Source: Alphaproteobacteria bacterium
GTDB lineage: Bacteria > Pseudomonadota > Alphaproteobacteria > Paracaedibacterales > VGCI01
Assembly: GCA_019746225.1 (NCBI GenBank)
Contig: JAIESE010000017.1
Span: forward strand, 1 to 59,745
Direction: 5' to 3'
DNA: 59,745 bases
Under the pieces are notes generated by a model. It ran no database searches. It was not told the origin of the DNA and saw nothing but the letters and a program-made list of their open reading frames with translations. The position numbers and the translations under genes are program-made. Below, one piece after another: positions 26,046 to 35,075 of this stretch. Positions within the stretch are counted from its first letter, which is position 1, and the number at the start of each line of letters is the position of its first letter.

Positions 26046-26876
26046 ATGAGTAATGTGAACCAAAAAACAATAAAGCTTATGACCACTGTTGGTTTCGTTA
26101 TGGCTGGTCTTATGAGTGACACAAGTGCAGTAGGGGGCAAGATTAGTTGTGCAAAATTAGCAAAAAAGTCAGAAAGATGTGCAACAGATTTGAATTTCTA
26201 CAATGAATTCAAAATGAAATGCGAGACCCAACAACCTAAGCATTTTAAAGCCTGTGAAACAGCTCACAGAGAACACGAAATAAATTTGGAGAAGTGTAAG
26301 ATCGAGATGGATAAGCTCAAAGGAATTCTCGGGGAGAAAATTGAACATAATCAAATACCGACCCCTGAAGCACTCCAAGCCATGATGGAGCCGCATGTGG
26401 CTAAAGGATGTCCTCAAAAGGACCTACGTCAATTGGAGGCTATGATTGATGCATCGAAGCATTTTGAAAAAATGCATACTCCTACAACCTCTCCTACAAC
26501 CTCTCCGGCAACCTCTCCTACAACCTCTCCGGCAACCTCACCCAAAACTTCACACTGGGGTGTTAAACCCAAGGCTGAAGGTGTTCCCACACTGTCGTTG
26601 GGAGGAAAGAGAAAGAAAGAAAAAGTTGCCCATGAACAAGCAGCAGCTGAGCCTCTGCATGAAGTAGGTGCGCCTCCACCACCTCCACCTCCACCCCCAC
26701 CTGCCCCAGCAACACTGCCAGGTGGGGCGCTCCACATCGAGAAAAAACCGGAGGCAGCCCAACCTGCCTTGGACCCAGCAGCAGAACTCGAAAATAAGAA
26801 GAGGGCAGCTCTTCTCAAAAGAAGAGGTGCCCTTGCAGAGTCTGGGAATAGTTCTATGGATGAATCAGAAGATTAG
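26046..26876 (+). CDS. Exported poly-proline protein with TTSP repeats
   Basis: A 276-residue protein of no known family. A signal-like leader (KLMTTVGFVMAGLMSDTSAVG) precedes a cysteine-rich helical part (residues about 30-125, six or more Cys). After it come a Thr/Ser/Pro repeat (TTSP/ATSP units, residues about 145-167), a run of ten prolines (about 209-218) and a charged C-terminal tail (ELENKKRAALLKRRGAL). The cysteines suggest disulphides outside the cytoplasm. Poly-proline followed by a basic helix recalls actin-assembly proteins, but I cannot see a clear WH2 motif. AGGAG lies six bases before the ATG. It stands alone and ends at an intrinsic terminator. Confidence 0.72.
   Translation: MSNVNQKTIKLMTTVGFVMAGLMSDTSAVGGKISCAKLAKKSERCATDLNFYNEFKMKCETQQPKHFKACETAHREHEINLEKCKIEMDKLKGILGEKIEHNQIPTPEALQAMMEPHVAKGCPQKDLRQLEAMIDASKHFEKMHTPTTSPTTSPATSPTTSPATSPKTSHWGVKPKAEGVPTLSLGGKRKKEKVAHEQAAAEPLHEVGAPPPPPPPPPPAPATLPGGALHIEKKPEAAQPALDPAAELENKKRAALLKRRGALAESGNSSMDESED
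26481..26540 (+). repeat. 12-bp tandem repeat, five units
   Basis: Five consecutive 12-base units alternate between CCTACAACCTCT and CCGGCAACCTCT, and the last ends in CA instead of CT. They encode the PTTS/PATS array of the exported poly-proline protein. Because 12 is a multiple of three, changes in copy number keep the frame. Confidence 0.9.
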
Positions 26877-26904
26877 GATTTAACGATCCTGGATTTATCT
26901 CAAG

Positions 26905-26934
26905 CCCCCACTCCTTAACGGTGTGGGGGTTTTT
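26905..26934 (+). terminator. Intrinsic terminator
   Basis: CCCCCAC (26905-26911) pairs with GTGGGGG (26923-26929) and is followed at once by five T. It lies 28 bases after the stop of the poly-proline gene and separates it from ychF. Confidence 0.85.
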
Positions 26935-27050
26935 GGTAAGTAGGACAATGCCTATTCGTCTTGCCCCTCTTCCTTTCTAAAACAATTGCATATTGGCGCA
27001 GTATCGCTTACAAGTTGTTGTAAGATTGGCCCTTCATTAGAGTAAATATC

Positions 27051-28151
27051 ATGGGATTTAATTGTGGAATTGTGGGTCTGCCGAATGTGGGCAAATCCAC
27101 CTTGTTTAATGCGTTAACAGCAACGGCAGCTGCAGAAGCGGCCAACTATCCATTTTGTACCATTGAGCCCAACGTCGGCCGTGTTGGTGTTCCAGACCCG
27201 CGTCTCGACAAATTGGCCGAAATTGCGGGCTCTCAAAAGATTATCCCAACCCAGCTTGAGTTCGTTGACATTGCCGGCCTTGTCCGCGGTGCCAGCAAGG
27301 GGGAGGGCCTCGGCAACCAATTCTTAGGGCACATTCGGGGCGTTGATGCGGTTATCCACGTCTTGCGCTGTTTTGAAAATGATGACATCACCCATGTGGA
27401 TGGCAGTGTTGACCCGATTCGGGACCTGACAACCATTGAGACGGAATTGATGCTGGCAGACTTGGAAAGTTTGGATCGACGCATGCAGGCGATGGCGAAA
27501 AAGGCCAAAGGCGGAGACGTGGAAGCCAAAGCGCTTCTGGATTTGGCGGAGCGCGCGAAGACTCACCTTGAACAAGGCAAACCTGCCAAAACAATGACCT
27601 ACTCTAAAGATGAGGCGGATCATTTTAAACAGCTTGAACTTCTCTCAGCCAAACCCATGCTTTATGTGTGCAACGTATCGGAAGCGGAAGCGGCGACAGG
27701 TAATGAGTGGACCAAGAAAGTCTCTGACTATGCGGCGACCCACGATGCGCGTGCGGTTGTGATCTCCGCTGCCATAGAAGCTGAAGTGTCCGCCCTTGAT
27801 AATCCACAAGATCAACAAGACTTTCTCGAAACGCTCGGGCTTAAAGAAACCGGTCTGAAGCGCGTCATTCGTGAAGGGTACGGTTTGCTCAATCTCTTAA
27901 CCTTCTTCACCGTAGGGCCTAAGGAAGCGCGGGCTTGGACAACCCATCAAGGGGCAAAGGGTCCCCAGGCGGCGGGGGAGATTCATACGGATTTCGAACG
28001 TGGATTTATTTGTGCCGAGACCATTCCTTATGAAGACTATGTGGCCTGTGGGGGAGAAGCAGGGGCAAAGACTGCCGGTAAACTCCGCCTTGAGGGTCGT
28101 GATTACCTTGTGAAAGATGGCGATGTATTCCATTTCCGCTTCAACGTGTAA
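27051..28151 (+). CDS. ychF: Redox-regulated ATPase YchF (Obg-like)
   Basis: A 366-residue P-loop protein of the Obg/YchF family, which binds ATP rather than GTP and associates with ribosomes. The P-loop GLPNVGKST is at residues 9-17, the switch/G3 element is DIAGLVRGASKGEGLGN, and the G4 motif is NVSE instead of NKxD, the change that defines YchF. A coiled-coil insert (residues about 130-190) and the C-terminal TGS domain ending in LVKDGDVFHFRFNV are present. The length equals that of E. coli YchF (363). The MFS gene follows after 13 bases. Confidence 0.96.
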   Translation: MGFNCGIVGLPNVGKSTLFNALTATAAAEAANYPFCTIEPNVGRVGVPDPRLDKLAEIAGSQKIIPTQLEFVDIAGLVRGASKGEGLGNQFLGHIRGVDAVIHVLRCFENDDITHVDGSVDPIRDLTTIETELMLADLESLDRRMQAMAKKAKGGDVEAKALLDLAERAKTHLEQGKPAKTMTYSKDEADHFKQLELLSAKPMLYVCNVSEAEAATGNEWTKKVSDYAATHDARAVVISAAIEAEVSALDNPQDQQDFLETLGLKETGLKRVIREGYGLLNLLTFFTVGPKEARAWTTHQGAKGPQAAGEIHTDFERGFICAETIPYEDYVACGGEAGAKTAGKLRLEGRDYLVKDGDVFHFRFNV

Positions 28152-28164
28152 GGGAGTTTAGGTT

Positions 28165-29379
28165 GTGGAAGAACTCAGTTTAGAAAGACGCACTCTCCTT
28201 GCGCGATTGATTATGGTTTGTGTTGTGATCATGGTATCCAGTATGGACATCTTTCTCCCCGCATTACCCCAGATGCGCGATTATTTTGGTACGTCTGAAT
28301 ATCTCCTCCAGCTCACTTTGATGATAGGCCCTTTAACCAGTGCGGTTGTGGGACTCTTTTTTGGCCGCTTAAGTGATACCTACGGGCGGAGGAAGATTTT
28401 CTTTATATCTCTGGTTTTTTTCTTAACCGGTGGTCTCGGGTGTTGCATCGCCGATACCATCGACTCTTTCGCTTGGAGTCGTCTCGTTCAATCGATCGGT
28501 ACAGGCGGAATTAGTATTGTTGCGGTCGTTATTGTGGCGGACATGTTTCATGGAATTCAATACGCCCGTTATATGGCCATTTATGGATCTCTTTTCCCCA
28601 TTACCTTTGCAATTTCCCCCATTGTTGGTGCTTTATCTATGGAATATTTTGGGTGGCGATCTTGTTTTATTCTGAATTTTTTGGCAATGCTTTCTATCGC
28701 GGTAATCTTACGAGTGCTTCTCCCTGAAACGATAAGAAGAGGTGATAGCGCTAACCTTGGTGGTATGAGAGAACTTCTGAGGAAGGGTAAGTTATTGTTG
28801 ACGGATCGGGAGTTTGTATTAATGGCTTTGGGCCATGCGCTGCCCATTGGTTTAACTGGGTTGTTCCTCGCCAACGGCTCCTTTATCTTTATTGATGGGT
28901 TTGGCATGACACCCTCCCAATTCTCCTTATTTCAAGCTATTCCCATTGCCTTAAACTTTGTCGGAGCCTTGGTATACCGCCGGTTCATTGCTACATTGGG
29001 TATAAGAGGGGCTTTGCGAATTGGCATCATCGGCTTTTTAGGATTTACGGTTGCTGCATTAGGGTTGGTGACGCAGCAATTGCCTAATAATCCCCAGATT
29101 ATTTTATCAATCCTTTGCCTTAGTAATTTTGCGATGCCCTTCATTGTAGCAACTTGCGCTACCCGTGCTTTTGAGATCTTTCCTGATGATCGGGGATTAT
29201 CGGTTTCCATGGTGGCGACGTTGCGAAACCTATCCTTAGCAATTATAGTGAGCTTGGCTGGGGCGTTTTTTAACGGTACGATCTTGCCCGTTTATATTGC
29301 CATGATGCTTTTATGTTTGGTTGTTTTGGGCATTCTCGTGGCAGCGATGCAACGCCCATTGGTCTTTGCTAGTGAGTGA
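28165..29379 (+). CDS. MFS transporter, Bcr/CflA-like
   Basis: A 404-residue, 12-TM major-facilitator protein. After the first helix comes SSMDIFLPALPQM, characteristic of Bcr/CflA multidrug exporters, then motif A between TM2 and TM3 (FFGRLSDTYGRRKIFF) and an RLVQSIGTGG stretch in TM4. The likely role is proton-coupled export of small molecules; the substrate cannot be read from sequence. The start is GTG with GGGAG upstream; it follows ychF by 13 bases and is followed by a Nudix gene 6 bases on, so the three may be one transcript. Confidence 0.88.
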   Translation: MEELSLERRTLLARLIMVCVVIMVSSMDIFLPALPQMRDYFGTSEYLLQLTLMIGPLTSAVVGLFFGRLSDTYGRRKIFFISLVFFLTGGLGCCIADTIDSFAWSRLVQSIGTGGISIVAVVIVADMFHGIQYARYMAIYGSLFPITFAISPIVGALSMEYFGWRSCFILNFLAMLSIAVILRVLLPETIRRGDSANLGGMRELLRKGKLLLTDREFVLMALGHALPIGLTGLFLANGSFIFIDGFGMTPSQFSLFQAIPIALNFVGALVYRRFIATLGIRGALRIGIIGFLGFTVAALGLVTQQLPNNPQIILSILCLSNFAMPFIVATCATRAFEIFPDDRGLSVSMVATLRNLSLAIIVSLAGAFFNGTILPVYIAMMLLCLVVLGILVAAMQRPLVFASE

Positions 29380-29385
29380 TCATTC

Positions 29386-29835
29386 ATGAATACTGTCTTC
29401 TTCAAACCTCCACCCGGTTTTCAACCCAAGGTCAGTGTGGCAGGGTGTTATTGTGAATTTGAAGACAAAATCCTTCTCCTAAAGCGAAACTCCCATAAAC
29501 ATCAAGGAGATACGTGGGGCATTCCCGGAGGCAAGTTGGACGAAGGCGAAACCCCACGAGAGGCCGCAGTTCGGGAGGTTTTTGAGGAGGTTGGTATACG
29601 CATTCTTGAAGATGAGATGGAAGAAATTAGCGAGCTCTATATTCACGGTCCCCTCAACGATTACATCTTCTACCGGTTTCGGGCGCGTTTTAAAACGCTG
29701 CCGGTCATTGATCTGAGCCTTGAGGAACATGTGGAAGCAAGTTGGCTGACCGTTGAAGAAGCGCTCATTTACCCCCTCATTTATGGGGGAGTAGAAGCGT
29801 TGCAGAGTTATCAGGAGTTTGTGAAGAAGGGGTGA
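29386..29835 (+). CDS. NUDIX hydrolase
   Basis: A 149-residue Nudix-fold pyrophosphohydrolase. The complete Nudix box, from GGKLDEGETP to REVFEEVGI (residues about 47-70), matches GX5EX7REUXEEXGU with the metal-binding glutamates present. Family members clean up oxidised nucleotides or process nucleotide-sugar and similar diphosphates; the substrate is not evident. It starts six bases after the MFS transporter and is the last gene of the ychF-MFS-Nudix run. Confidence 0.9.
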   Translation: MNTVFFKPPPGFQPKVSVAGCYCEFEDKILLLKRNSHKHQGDTWGIPGGKLDEGETPREAAVREVFEEVGIRILEDEMEEISELYIHGPLNDYIFYRFRARFKTLPVIDLSLEEHVEASWLTVEEALIYPLIYGGVEALQSYQEFVKKG

Positions 29836-29884
29836 GGGGGGCTAAGACAATTTGATATACATTCCCCCCAAAAGCCATTCATTG

Positions 29885-29904
29885 AATCAAGAGGTTACTT
29901 GATT
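29885..29904. terminator. Short hairpin between convergent genes
   Basis: AATCAAG (29885-29891) pairs with CTTGATT (29898-29904), followed on the plus strand by TTAG. It lies between the Nudix stop and the convergent exported-protein stop at 29905, where it could act as a weak terminator in either direction. Confidence 0.35.
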
Positions 29905-30258
29905 TTAGAATTTATAAAATACAGAGGGTCGAAATCTTGTAGTCATTGTACGCAATGTCTTGTCGGGACCAATATACGTTAATGGCACATTAATTGCCAT
30001 GCATAATGAACCATTATCATTACTGCTAATCACATTTTGAGAATCAACATTTTGCTCCGATTGGCTAACGACTTGTTTCTCCGTTCGTTGTAAAACAAGG
30101 TTTTTTTCTTGTTGCTCTTTTGCGTCCTGAAGGGATAACTTTTTGTGATCTTCCACGACGTTGGCTTTTTCATTCTCTACACCTTGTGACGGTGAGACGT
30201 TCATAATCATCCCTGTAAGGGTAAGGGCAATAGTTAGATGGTTTAGTTTAAAGCTCAT
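29905..30258 (-). CDS. Small exported protein of unknown function
   Basis: A 117-residue protein that I do not recognise. It begins with a signal peptide (MSFKLNHLTIALTLTGMIMN, cleavage near SQG-VE), followed by a Gln/Glu/Lys-rich polar segment that may be helical and a C-terminal part with hydrophobic strands ending in FRPSVFYKF. A terminal Phe preceded by alternating aromatics recalls outer-membrane targeting, but the protein is too small for a barrel. AAGGA lies nine bases before the ATG. The leader resembles that of the next exported protein upstream on the same strand (MSSTLNKLTIIISIALTS), so the two may be related. Confidence 0.6.
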   Translation of the reverse strand: MSFKLNHLTIALTLTGMIMNVSPSQGVENEKANVVEDHKKLSLQDAKEQQEKNLVLQRTEKQVVSQSEQNVDSQNVISSNDNGSLCMAINVPLTYIGPDKTLRTMTTRFRPSVFYKF

Positions 30259-30559
30259 TCTAATAAATCCTTATATCATTAAAGTGTTTCGTAAATATTA
30301 TATATATTTAACTATTTATAAAGTCAAGGAGTTTTCTATTTAACTGAGCATAAACAACATGCTCTGTGCCCCTCTCAGGACCAATTCATACGAGTAAATC
30401 GAAATAGTCACGCCTTTTTCGGTATGGACGCTGAATAAAGTCAAAATATAGGCTGCCAAAAGGGGCAAAGATCTTATGTGCCCTTGTTAGGACGGGAGAA
30501 GGGTGATCAAAAGTAAAATTAAAGATCTTGAGAGAGTAGGGATTGCTTCTTTCTTCCCT
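30259..30559. other. AT-rich spacer between two exported-protein genes
   Basis: 301 bases. It contains the upstream region of the 117-residue gene and the 3' region of the 229-residue gene, both on the minus strand. I found no gene, repeat copy or convincing terminator. Confidence 0.4.
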
Positions 30560-31249
30560 TTACCCCCGTTTTTTAATTTCATTGATTTCTTTATATATTC
30601 CATTTAAGAGTCTAGTCTTTGTTGCCCACAAAATTACAAGATACTCAGGCAGTTTTTGAAAGGTTGATATCGTGATTGCTCCCCCATCAAGTACTGGTAT
30701 ATCGATGGAATGCTCAGACATAGAAGAAGGTCTATCATCCCAAAAAACCGTGAGGGACTCATGCCGGTAAACCGTGGCGGACATAGTCATTCCTCTCCGA
30801 AGTGTCAATTCTAATGGTGGCATATCGATCTTATACGGATTCATGGAAGAAGGTCTGTCATCCCATAAAACCGCGAGGTCATCTGCCTCGACGATTACGC
30901 GTCCTGATTTAAACCCCTCTTTTTTAAATGCAGGGTCAACATTATTTTTTTCATAGAAGGTGAGTTGAGCAGCTTTTGCTTTGAGAGAAGGGTTACCTTT
31001 AATAAGCTCTCTTTGTTCTCTGCTCCAACACCCCTGATCATAAAACTCTTCGATTTGGTCGGGCGTGAGCTCTGGAAGTTTGTCATTCCCAAATTGATCG
31101 GCAATCTGTTGATAAGGGGATATTTTAGGGGGTTGCGTGGCTGTCCTTTGGTCCGTAATATCCATACATTGTACGGAGGAGGGTGCTGCAAAAATGCTTG
31201 TGAGGGCGATCGAGATAATGATTGTCAATTTGTTTAAAGTAGAGCTCAT
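30560..31249 (-). CDS. Exported protein with WDDRPSSM internal repeats
   Basis: A 229-residue protein of unknown family. The signal peptide (MSSTLNKLTIIISIALTSIFA, cleavage near VQC-MD) is followed by a polar, Pro/Gln-rich region. Then come two clear tandem units of about 38 residues: LAVLWDDRPSSMNPYKIDMP (near residue 126) and LTVFWDDRPSSMSEHSIDIP (near residue 165). A third degenerate unit (YLVILWATKTR) follows. Each unit looks like two or three beta strands with a conserved W-D-D-R loop, suggesting a small repeated beta domain. The ATG has GAGGA eight bases upstream. A host- or envelope-related role is a guess; nothing in the context defines it. Confidence 0.65.
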   Translation of the reverse strand: MSSTLNKLTIIISIALTSIFAAPSSVQCMDITDQRTATQPPKISPYQQIADQFGNDKLPELTPDQIEEFYDQGCWSREQRELIKGNPSLKAKAAQLTFYEKNNVDPAFKKEGFKSGRVIVEADDLAVLWDDRPSSMNPYKIDMPPLELTLRRGMTMSATVYRHESLTVFWDDRPSSMSEHSIDIPVLDGGAITISTFQKLPEYLVILWATKTRLLNGIYKEINEIKKRG

Positions 31250-31439
31250 GAGTCCATTTCCTCTTTCACTTCAGTATTTCTGTATTTTTAGCAACATGAC
31301 TCTTGAATTTCAAGGTATTTTACTTTAGAAAAAAACGCACCGGCCATCCATCTTCAGACCCCACGACAATCCTCCTTGGCTCTCGCATCAGTTCAGGCTA
31401 TAAAAGAGGAACTGTTCCACCAATGAAGCTTCTGCATCG

Positions 31440-34400
31440 ATGACCCCTTTTATTCATTTGCGCGTTCACACCGCTTATTCCCTGGCAGAAGGGGCGATTA
31501 AGCTGAAAGATTTGGCCAAGTCCTGCCATAAGCTTGCCATGCCCGCAGTGGCCATTACGGATACAGCCAATCTCTTTGGGGCGCTTGAATTTTCTATGAT
31601 TTGTGCGGAAAGTGGCGTGCAGCCCATCATCGGTTGCCAGGTTTATGTGCGCCGTCCTTCTTCCAACGCTCTTTCATCTTTGAAACCGGCAGAGCCAGAC
31701 CAGTTGATTCTCCTTGCCAAAAATGAAGAAGGCTATCGGAATCTGATTCATTTGGTGAGTGATACGTATCTGAATGCCCAGACAGGCGAACTCCCCCAAA
31801 TGACGTTGGAAGATTTGAAAGCCCGAAGTGCCGGGTTAATTGCTTTAACAGGGGGACCTGAGGGAACCATTGGACGTTTGATTTCTGAAGGACAAAGAGC
31901 GGCTGCAGAAGAAGCTTTAAAGGATTTTTTGACCATATTTCCCCAGCATCTCTATATGGAAATTATGCGCCACGGCTTGAGCATTGAAGATCAAATTGAG
32001 CCGACGCTGATTGATTTGGCTTACCAATATGATGTGCCGTTGGTAGCGACGAACGAGGTCTTTTTCAATGAGCCAGACATGTATGAGGCCCATGATGCAT
32101 TGTTGTGCATCGCTGAAGGGCGCTATCTGAATCAAGACGATCGCCGACGCGAGACGCCTCATCATTATTTGAAATCTGCTGAAGAGATGGTAGATTTGTT
32201 CGCGGATCTGCCGGAGGCCATCCAAAATACGGTTGTGATCGCCAAGCGCTGTTCTTATATGCCCATTCCCCATGATCCCATTCTGCCACCTTATCCCACG
32301 GAATCGGGGCGCACGGAAGCCCAAGAGCTTCGGGATATGGCAGAGAAGGGGCTCACTCTGAGGTTGGAGCGACAGGTTTACACGGAAACAGATACGGAAG
32401 AAGATCGGACCCAAAAGCAGCAGTTGTATACGAACCGCCTCAATTATGAAATTGACGTCATTGAGAAGATGGGTTTTCCAGGATATTTCCTGGTCGTGGC
32501 GGACTTCATCCAATGGGCCAAAGGTCAGGGAATTCCAGTAGGCCCAGGGCGTGGATCTGGTGCTGGCTCGTTGGTGGCGTGGGCCTTGACGATAACGGAC
32601 ATTGACCCCATCCGATTCGGATTGCTGTTTGAACGATTCTTGAACCCAGAGCGCGTTTCCATGCCTGACTTCGATATCGACTTTTGTCAAGATCGCCGTG
32701 ATGAGGTTATCACTTACGTGCGTCAGAAATATGGAGACGATCGAGTCGCTCACATCATCACTTTCGGTAAGATGCAAGCCAAGATGGTCTTGCGAGATGT
32801 GGGCCGGGTGCTCCAATTGCCTTATGGTCAAATTGATCGCATCTCCAAACTCGTCCCCAACAATCCAGCCAATCCCGTGACCTTGGAGCAAGCCCTGGAG
32901 ATGGAGCCACTTCTCGCCCAAGCAAGAGATTCGGATCCCGCGATTGCTTCCATGATGGATATCGGGATGAAGCTGGAGGGACTCTATCGCCATGCCTCCA
33001 CCCATGCGGCGGGCGTGGTGATTGGGGATCGTCCCTTGGCGGATTTGGTTCCCCTTTATAAAGATGAGGGATCAGAGCTCCCCGCAACCCAATTTAGCAT
33101 GAAATATGTGGAGTTGGCAGGTCTGTTGAAGTTTGACTTCCTCGGCCTTAAGACATTGACTATCATTGAAAATTGTTGTCAGCAGTTAAAGTCAAATGGG
33201 GTATCTATGGATATCTCCCAGATTCCTTTAGATGATCCCAAGACCTTTGAATTACTTCAGCGCGTTGAGACGGTTGGTGTGTTCCAGGTTGAAAGTGCGG
33301 GCATGCGGGATGTATTGCGCAAACTCCGTCCGGACCGTTTTGAAGACCTGATCGCCCTTGTGGCCCTGTATCGCCCCGGACCTATGGATGATATTCCGCG
33401 ATACTTGGCTTGTAAGCATGGGGAAGAGAAGGTCACCTATCTTCATCCGGAACTGGAGCCCATTCTAGAAGAGACCTATGGGGTCATGGTCTACCAGGAA
33501 CAGGTCATGAAAATTGCCCAGGTACTGGGCGGATATACGCTTGGCGCTGCTGACTTATTACGCCGAGCGATGGGTAAGAAAATCAAGTCGGAAATGAATG
33601 CGCAGCGGGCTTTGTTTGTGGATGGGGCCGTTAAAAATGGGGTCAATCCAACGGCGGCCAGCCAAATCTTTGATCAGATGGCGAAGTTCGCTGGCTATGG
33701 TTTCAACAAGTCGCACTCGGCGCCCTATGCTCTGTTGACTTATCAAACCGCTTATCTCAAAGCAAATCATCCCCTCGAATTCTTTGCCGCGTCCATGACC
33801 TATGATCAAAACAATACGGATAAACTAAATGTGTTTCGTCAGGATTTAGAACGTATGGGTGTTCGTCTATACCCACCAGATATCAATGGCTCTGAGGTGA
33901 ATTTTAGTGTGGAGAAGGAGGGAATCCGTTATGCCTTGGCTGCTGTTAAAGGGGTTGGGGATGCAGGTATGAAACAGATTCTAGAGGAACGCAAAGCCAA
34001 TGGTTCCTTTAAAGATTTGAATGACTTCGCCAATCGCGTCGGCGTGTCTGGCGCCAATGGGGCGATGAATAAGAGACAGTTGGAAAATTTGGTAGCAGCT
34101 GGGGCCTTCGATACTTTAAATGCTAACAGAAAGCAGACTTTCATAAGCATAGAACAGATCTTGAGGCATGCAGGGTTGGCCGCGGAAGAAAAGCAAAGTC
34201 AGCAGCATAGTTTGTTTGGATTTGCGGCCGCAGAAGGAAACGTCACCTTGAATCTACCCAAGGTGAATGATTGGGGATCCTTGGAAAAATTGCAGCATGA
34301 ATTTGAAGCACTTGGCTTTTTCTTGTCGGCCCATCCCTTGGATATTTACGGGGGCTCCCTGTCTCGGTTGGGGGTGACGACCAGCGATTTTCTGAAAAGT

Positions 34401-34913
34401 ATGGGGGACGGGGCGAATGTAAAATTGGCAGGCATTGTGTTGGTAAAACAAGAACGTACCTCCAAGGCCGGGCAAAAATTTGCTTTTGTTCAATTATCTG
34501 ACGCGCAAGGGGTCTTTGAAGTCGCTGTCTTTTCTGAGACCTTTAATAAATCCCGGGATCTTTTAGAACCCGGGAAGCCTCTCTTAGTATCCGCCACTTT
34601 GAAACAAGAAGCGGAAGGAGATCGAGGCGGGGAGGGGTATCGTTTGACGGCACAAGGCGTCCAACTCCTTGACGAGGCGATGCAGACGCTGACGCGCATG
34701 ATCACCGTTCGATTGGATGAAACAGCAAAGGCAGACCATTTGAGGGAGATTTTGATGAAAGCCCCTCAAGGGACGGCGCGTGTCTGCTTAGAGGTGGTCT
34801 TCAACGCTTCTCCAAAGGTTCAAATTTTGCTTCCCACTGGTTACCATATTCAAGCGGAAACGCGTTCCCACTTGCTTGGACTTCCTGGTGTATTGGGGAT
34901 TGAAGATTTGTAA
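31440..34913 (+). CDS. dnaE: DNA polymerase III alpha subunit
   Basis: The 1157-residue catalytic subunit of the replicative DNA polymerase. An N-terminal PHP domain (FIHLRVHTAYSLAEGAIK at the start) is followed by the C-family polymerase core with the catalytic aspartates in MPDFDIDFCQDRRDEVI at about residues 407-423. Next come the tandem HhH region (VKGVGDAGMKQILEERKA), an OB fold (LAGIVLVKQERTSKAGQKF) and the C-terminal domain. Domain order and length are those of DnaE1. The ATG has no ribosome site of its own; a six-codon open frame (31423-31443) ends in an ATGA overlap with it and might couple translation. The gene is preceded by a 190-base gap and followed by a 162-base gap. Confidence 0.96.
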   Translation: MTPFIHLRVHTAYSLAEGAIKLKDLAKSCHKLAMPAVAITDTANLFGALEFSMICAESGVQPIIGCQVYVRRPSSNALSSLKPAEPDQLILLAKNEEGYRNLIHLVSDTYLNAQTGELPQMTLEDLKARSAGLIALTGGPEGTIGRLISEGQRAAAEEALKDFLTIFPQHLYMEIMRHGLSIEDQIEPTLIDLAYQYDVPLVATNEVFFNEPDMYEAHDALLCIAEGRYLNQDDRRRETPHHYLKSAEEMVDLFADLPEAIQNTVVIAKRCSYMPIPHDPILPPYPTESGRTEAQELRDMAEKGLTLRLERQVYTETDTEEDRTQKQQLYTNRLNYEIDVIEKMGFPGYFLVVADFIQWAKGQGIPVGPGRGSGAGSLVAWALTITDIDPIRFGLLFERFLNPERVSMPDFDIDFCQDRRDEVITYVRQKYGDDRVAHIITFGKMQAKMVLRDVGRVLQLPYGQIDRISKLVPNNPANPVTLEQALEMEPLLAQARDSDPAIASMMDIGMKLEGLYRHASTHAAGVVIGDRPLADLVPLYKDEGSELPATQFSMKYVELAGLLKFDFLGLKTLTIIENCCQQLKSNGVSMDISQIPLDDPKTFELLQRVETVGVFQVESAGMRDVLRKLRPDRFEDLIALVALYRPGPMDDIPRYLACKHGEEKVTYLHPELEPILEETYGVMVYQEQVMKIAQVLGGYTLGAADLLRRAMGKKIKSEMNAQRALFVDGAVKNGVNPTAASQIFDQMAKFAGYGFNKSHSAPYALLTYQTAYLKANHPLEFFAASMTYDQNNTDKLNVFRQDLERMGVRLYPPDINGSEVNFSVEKEGIRYALAAVKGVGDAGMKQILEERKANGSFKDLNDFANRVGVSGANGAMNKRQLENLVAAGAFDTLNANRKQTFISIEQILRHAGLAAEEKQSQQHSLFGFAAAEGNVTLNLPKVNDWGSLEKLQHEFEALGFFLSAHPLDIYGGSLSRLGVTTSDFLKSMGDGANVKLAGIVLVKQERTSKAGQKFAFVQLSDAQGVFEVAVFSETFNKSRDLLEPGKPLLVSATLKQEAEGDRGGEGYRLTAQGVQLLDEAMQTLTRMITVRLDETAKADHLREILMKAPQGTARVCLEVVFNASPKVQILLPTGYHIQAETRSHLLGLPGVLGIEDL

Positions 34914-35075
34914 TTAAAAACCTTTTTAAACGCCTCTAACATTCTCAAAGTCAACGGTATATCTATTTCTCAAATTCGTTGATTGTGATAAAAAATCTGA
35001 ATTGACAAAATGACGAAAACATAAATATAATTTTACGAAAACCACTCAAAGAAAAATAATAAATAAGGAGAAATC

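Noticed and set aside
26790..26876. WH2 actin-binding motif in the tail of the poly-proline protein
   Set aside because: The LL..R..AL pattern is suggestive, but the defining LKKV-like block and helix spacing are not visible.
31917..33005. 362-codon open frame antisense to dnaE
   Set aside because: It lies wholly inside dnaE on the other strand, resembles no protein family and follows from the codon bias of dnaE.
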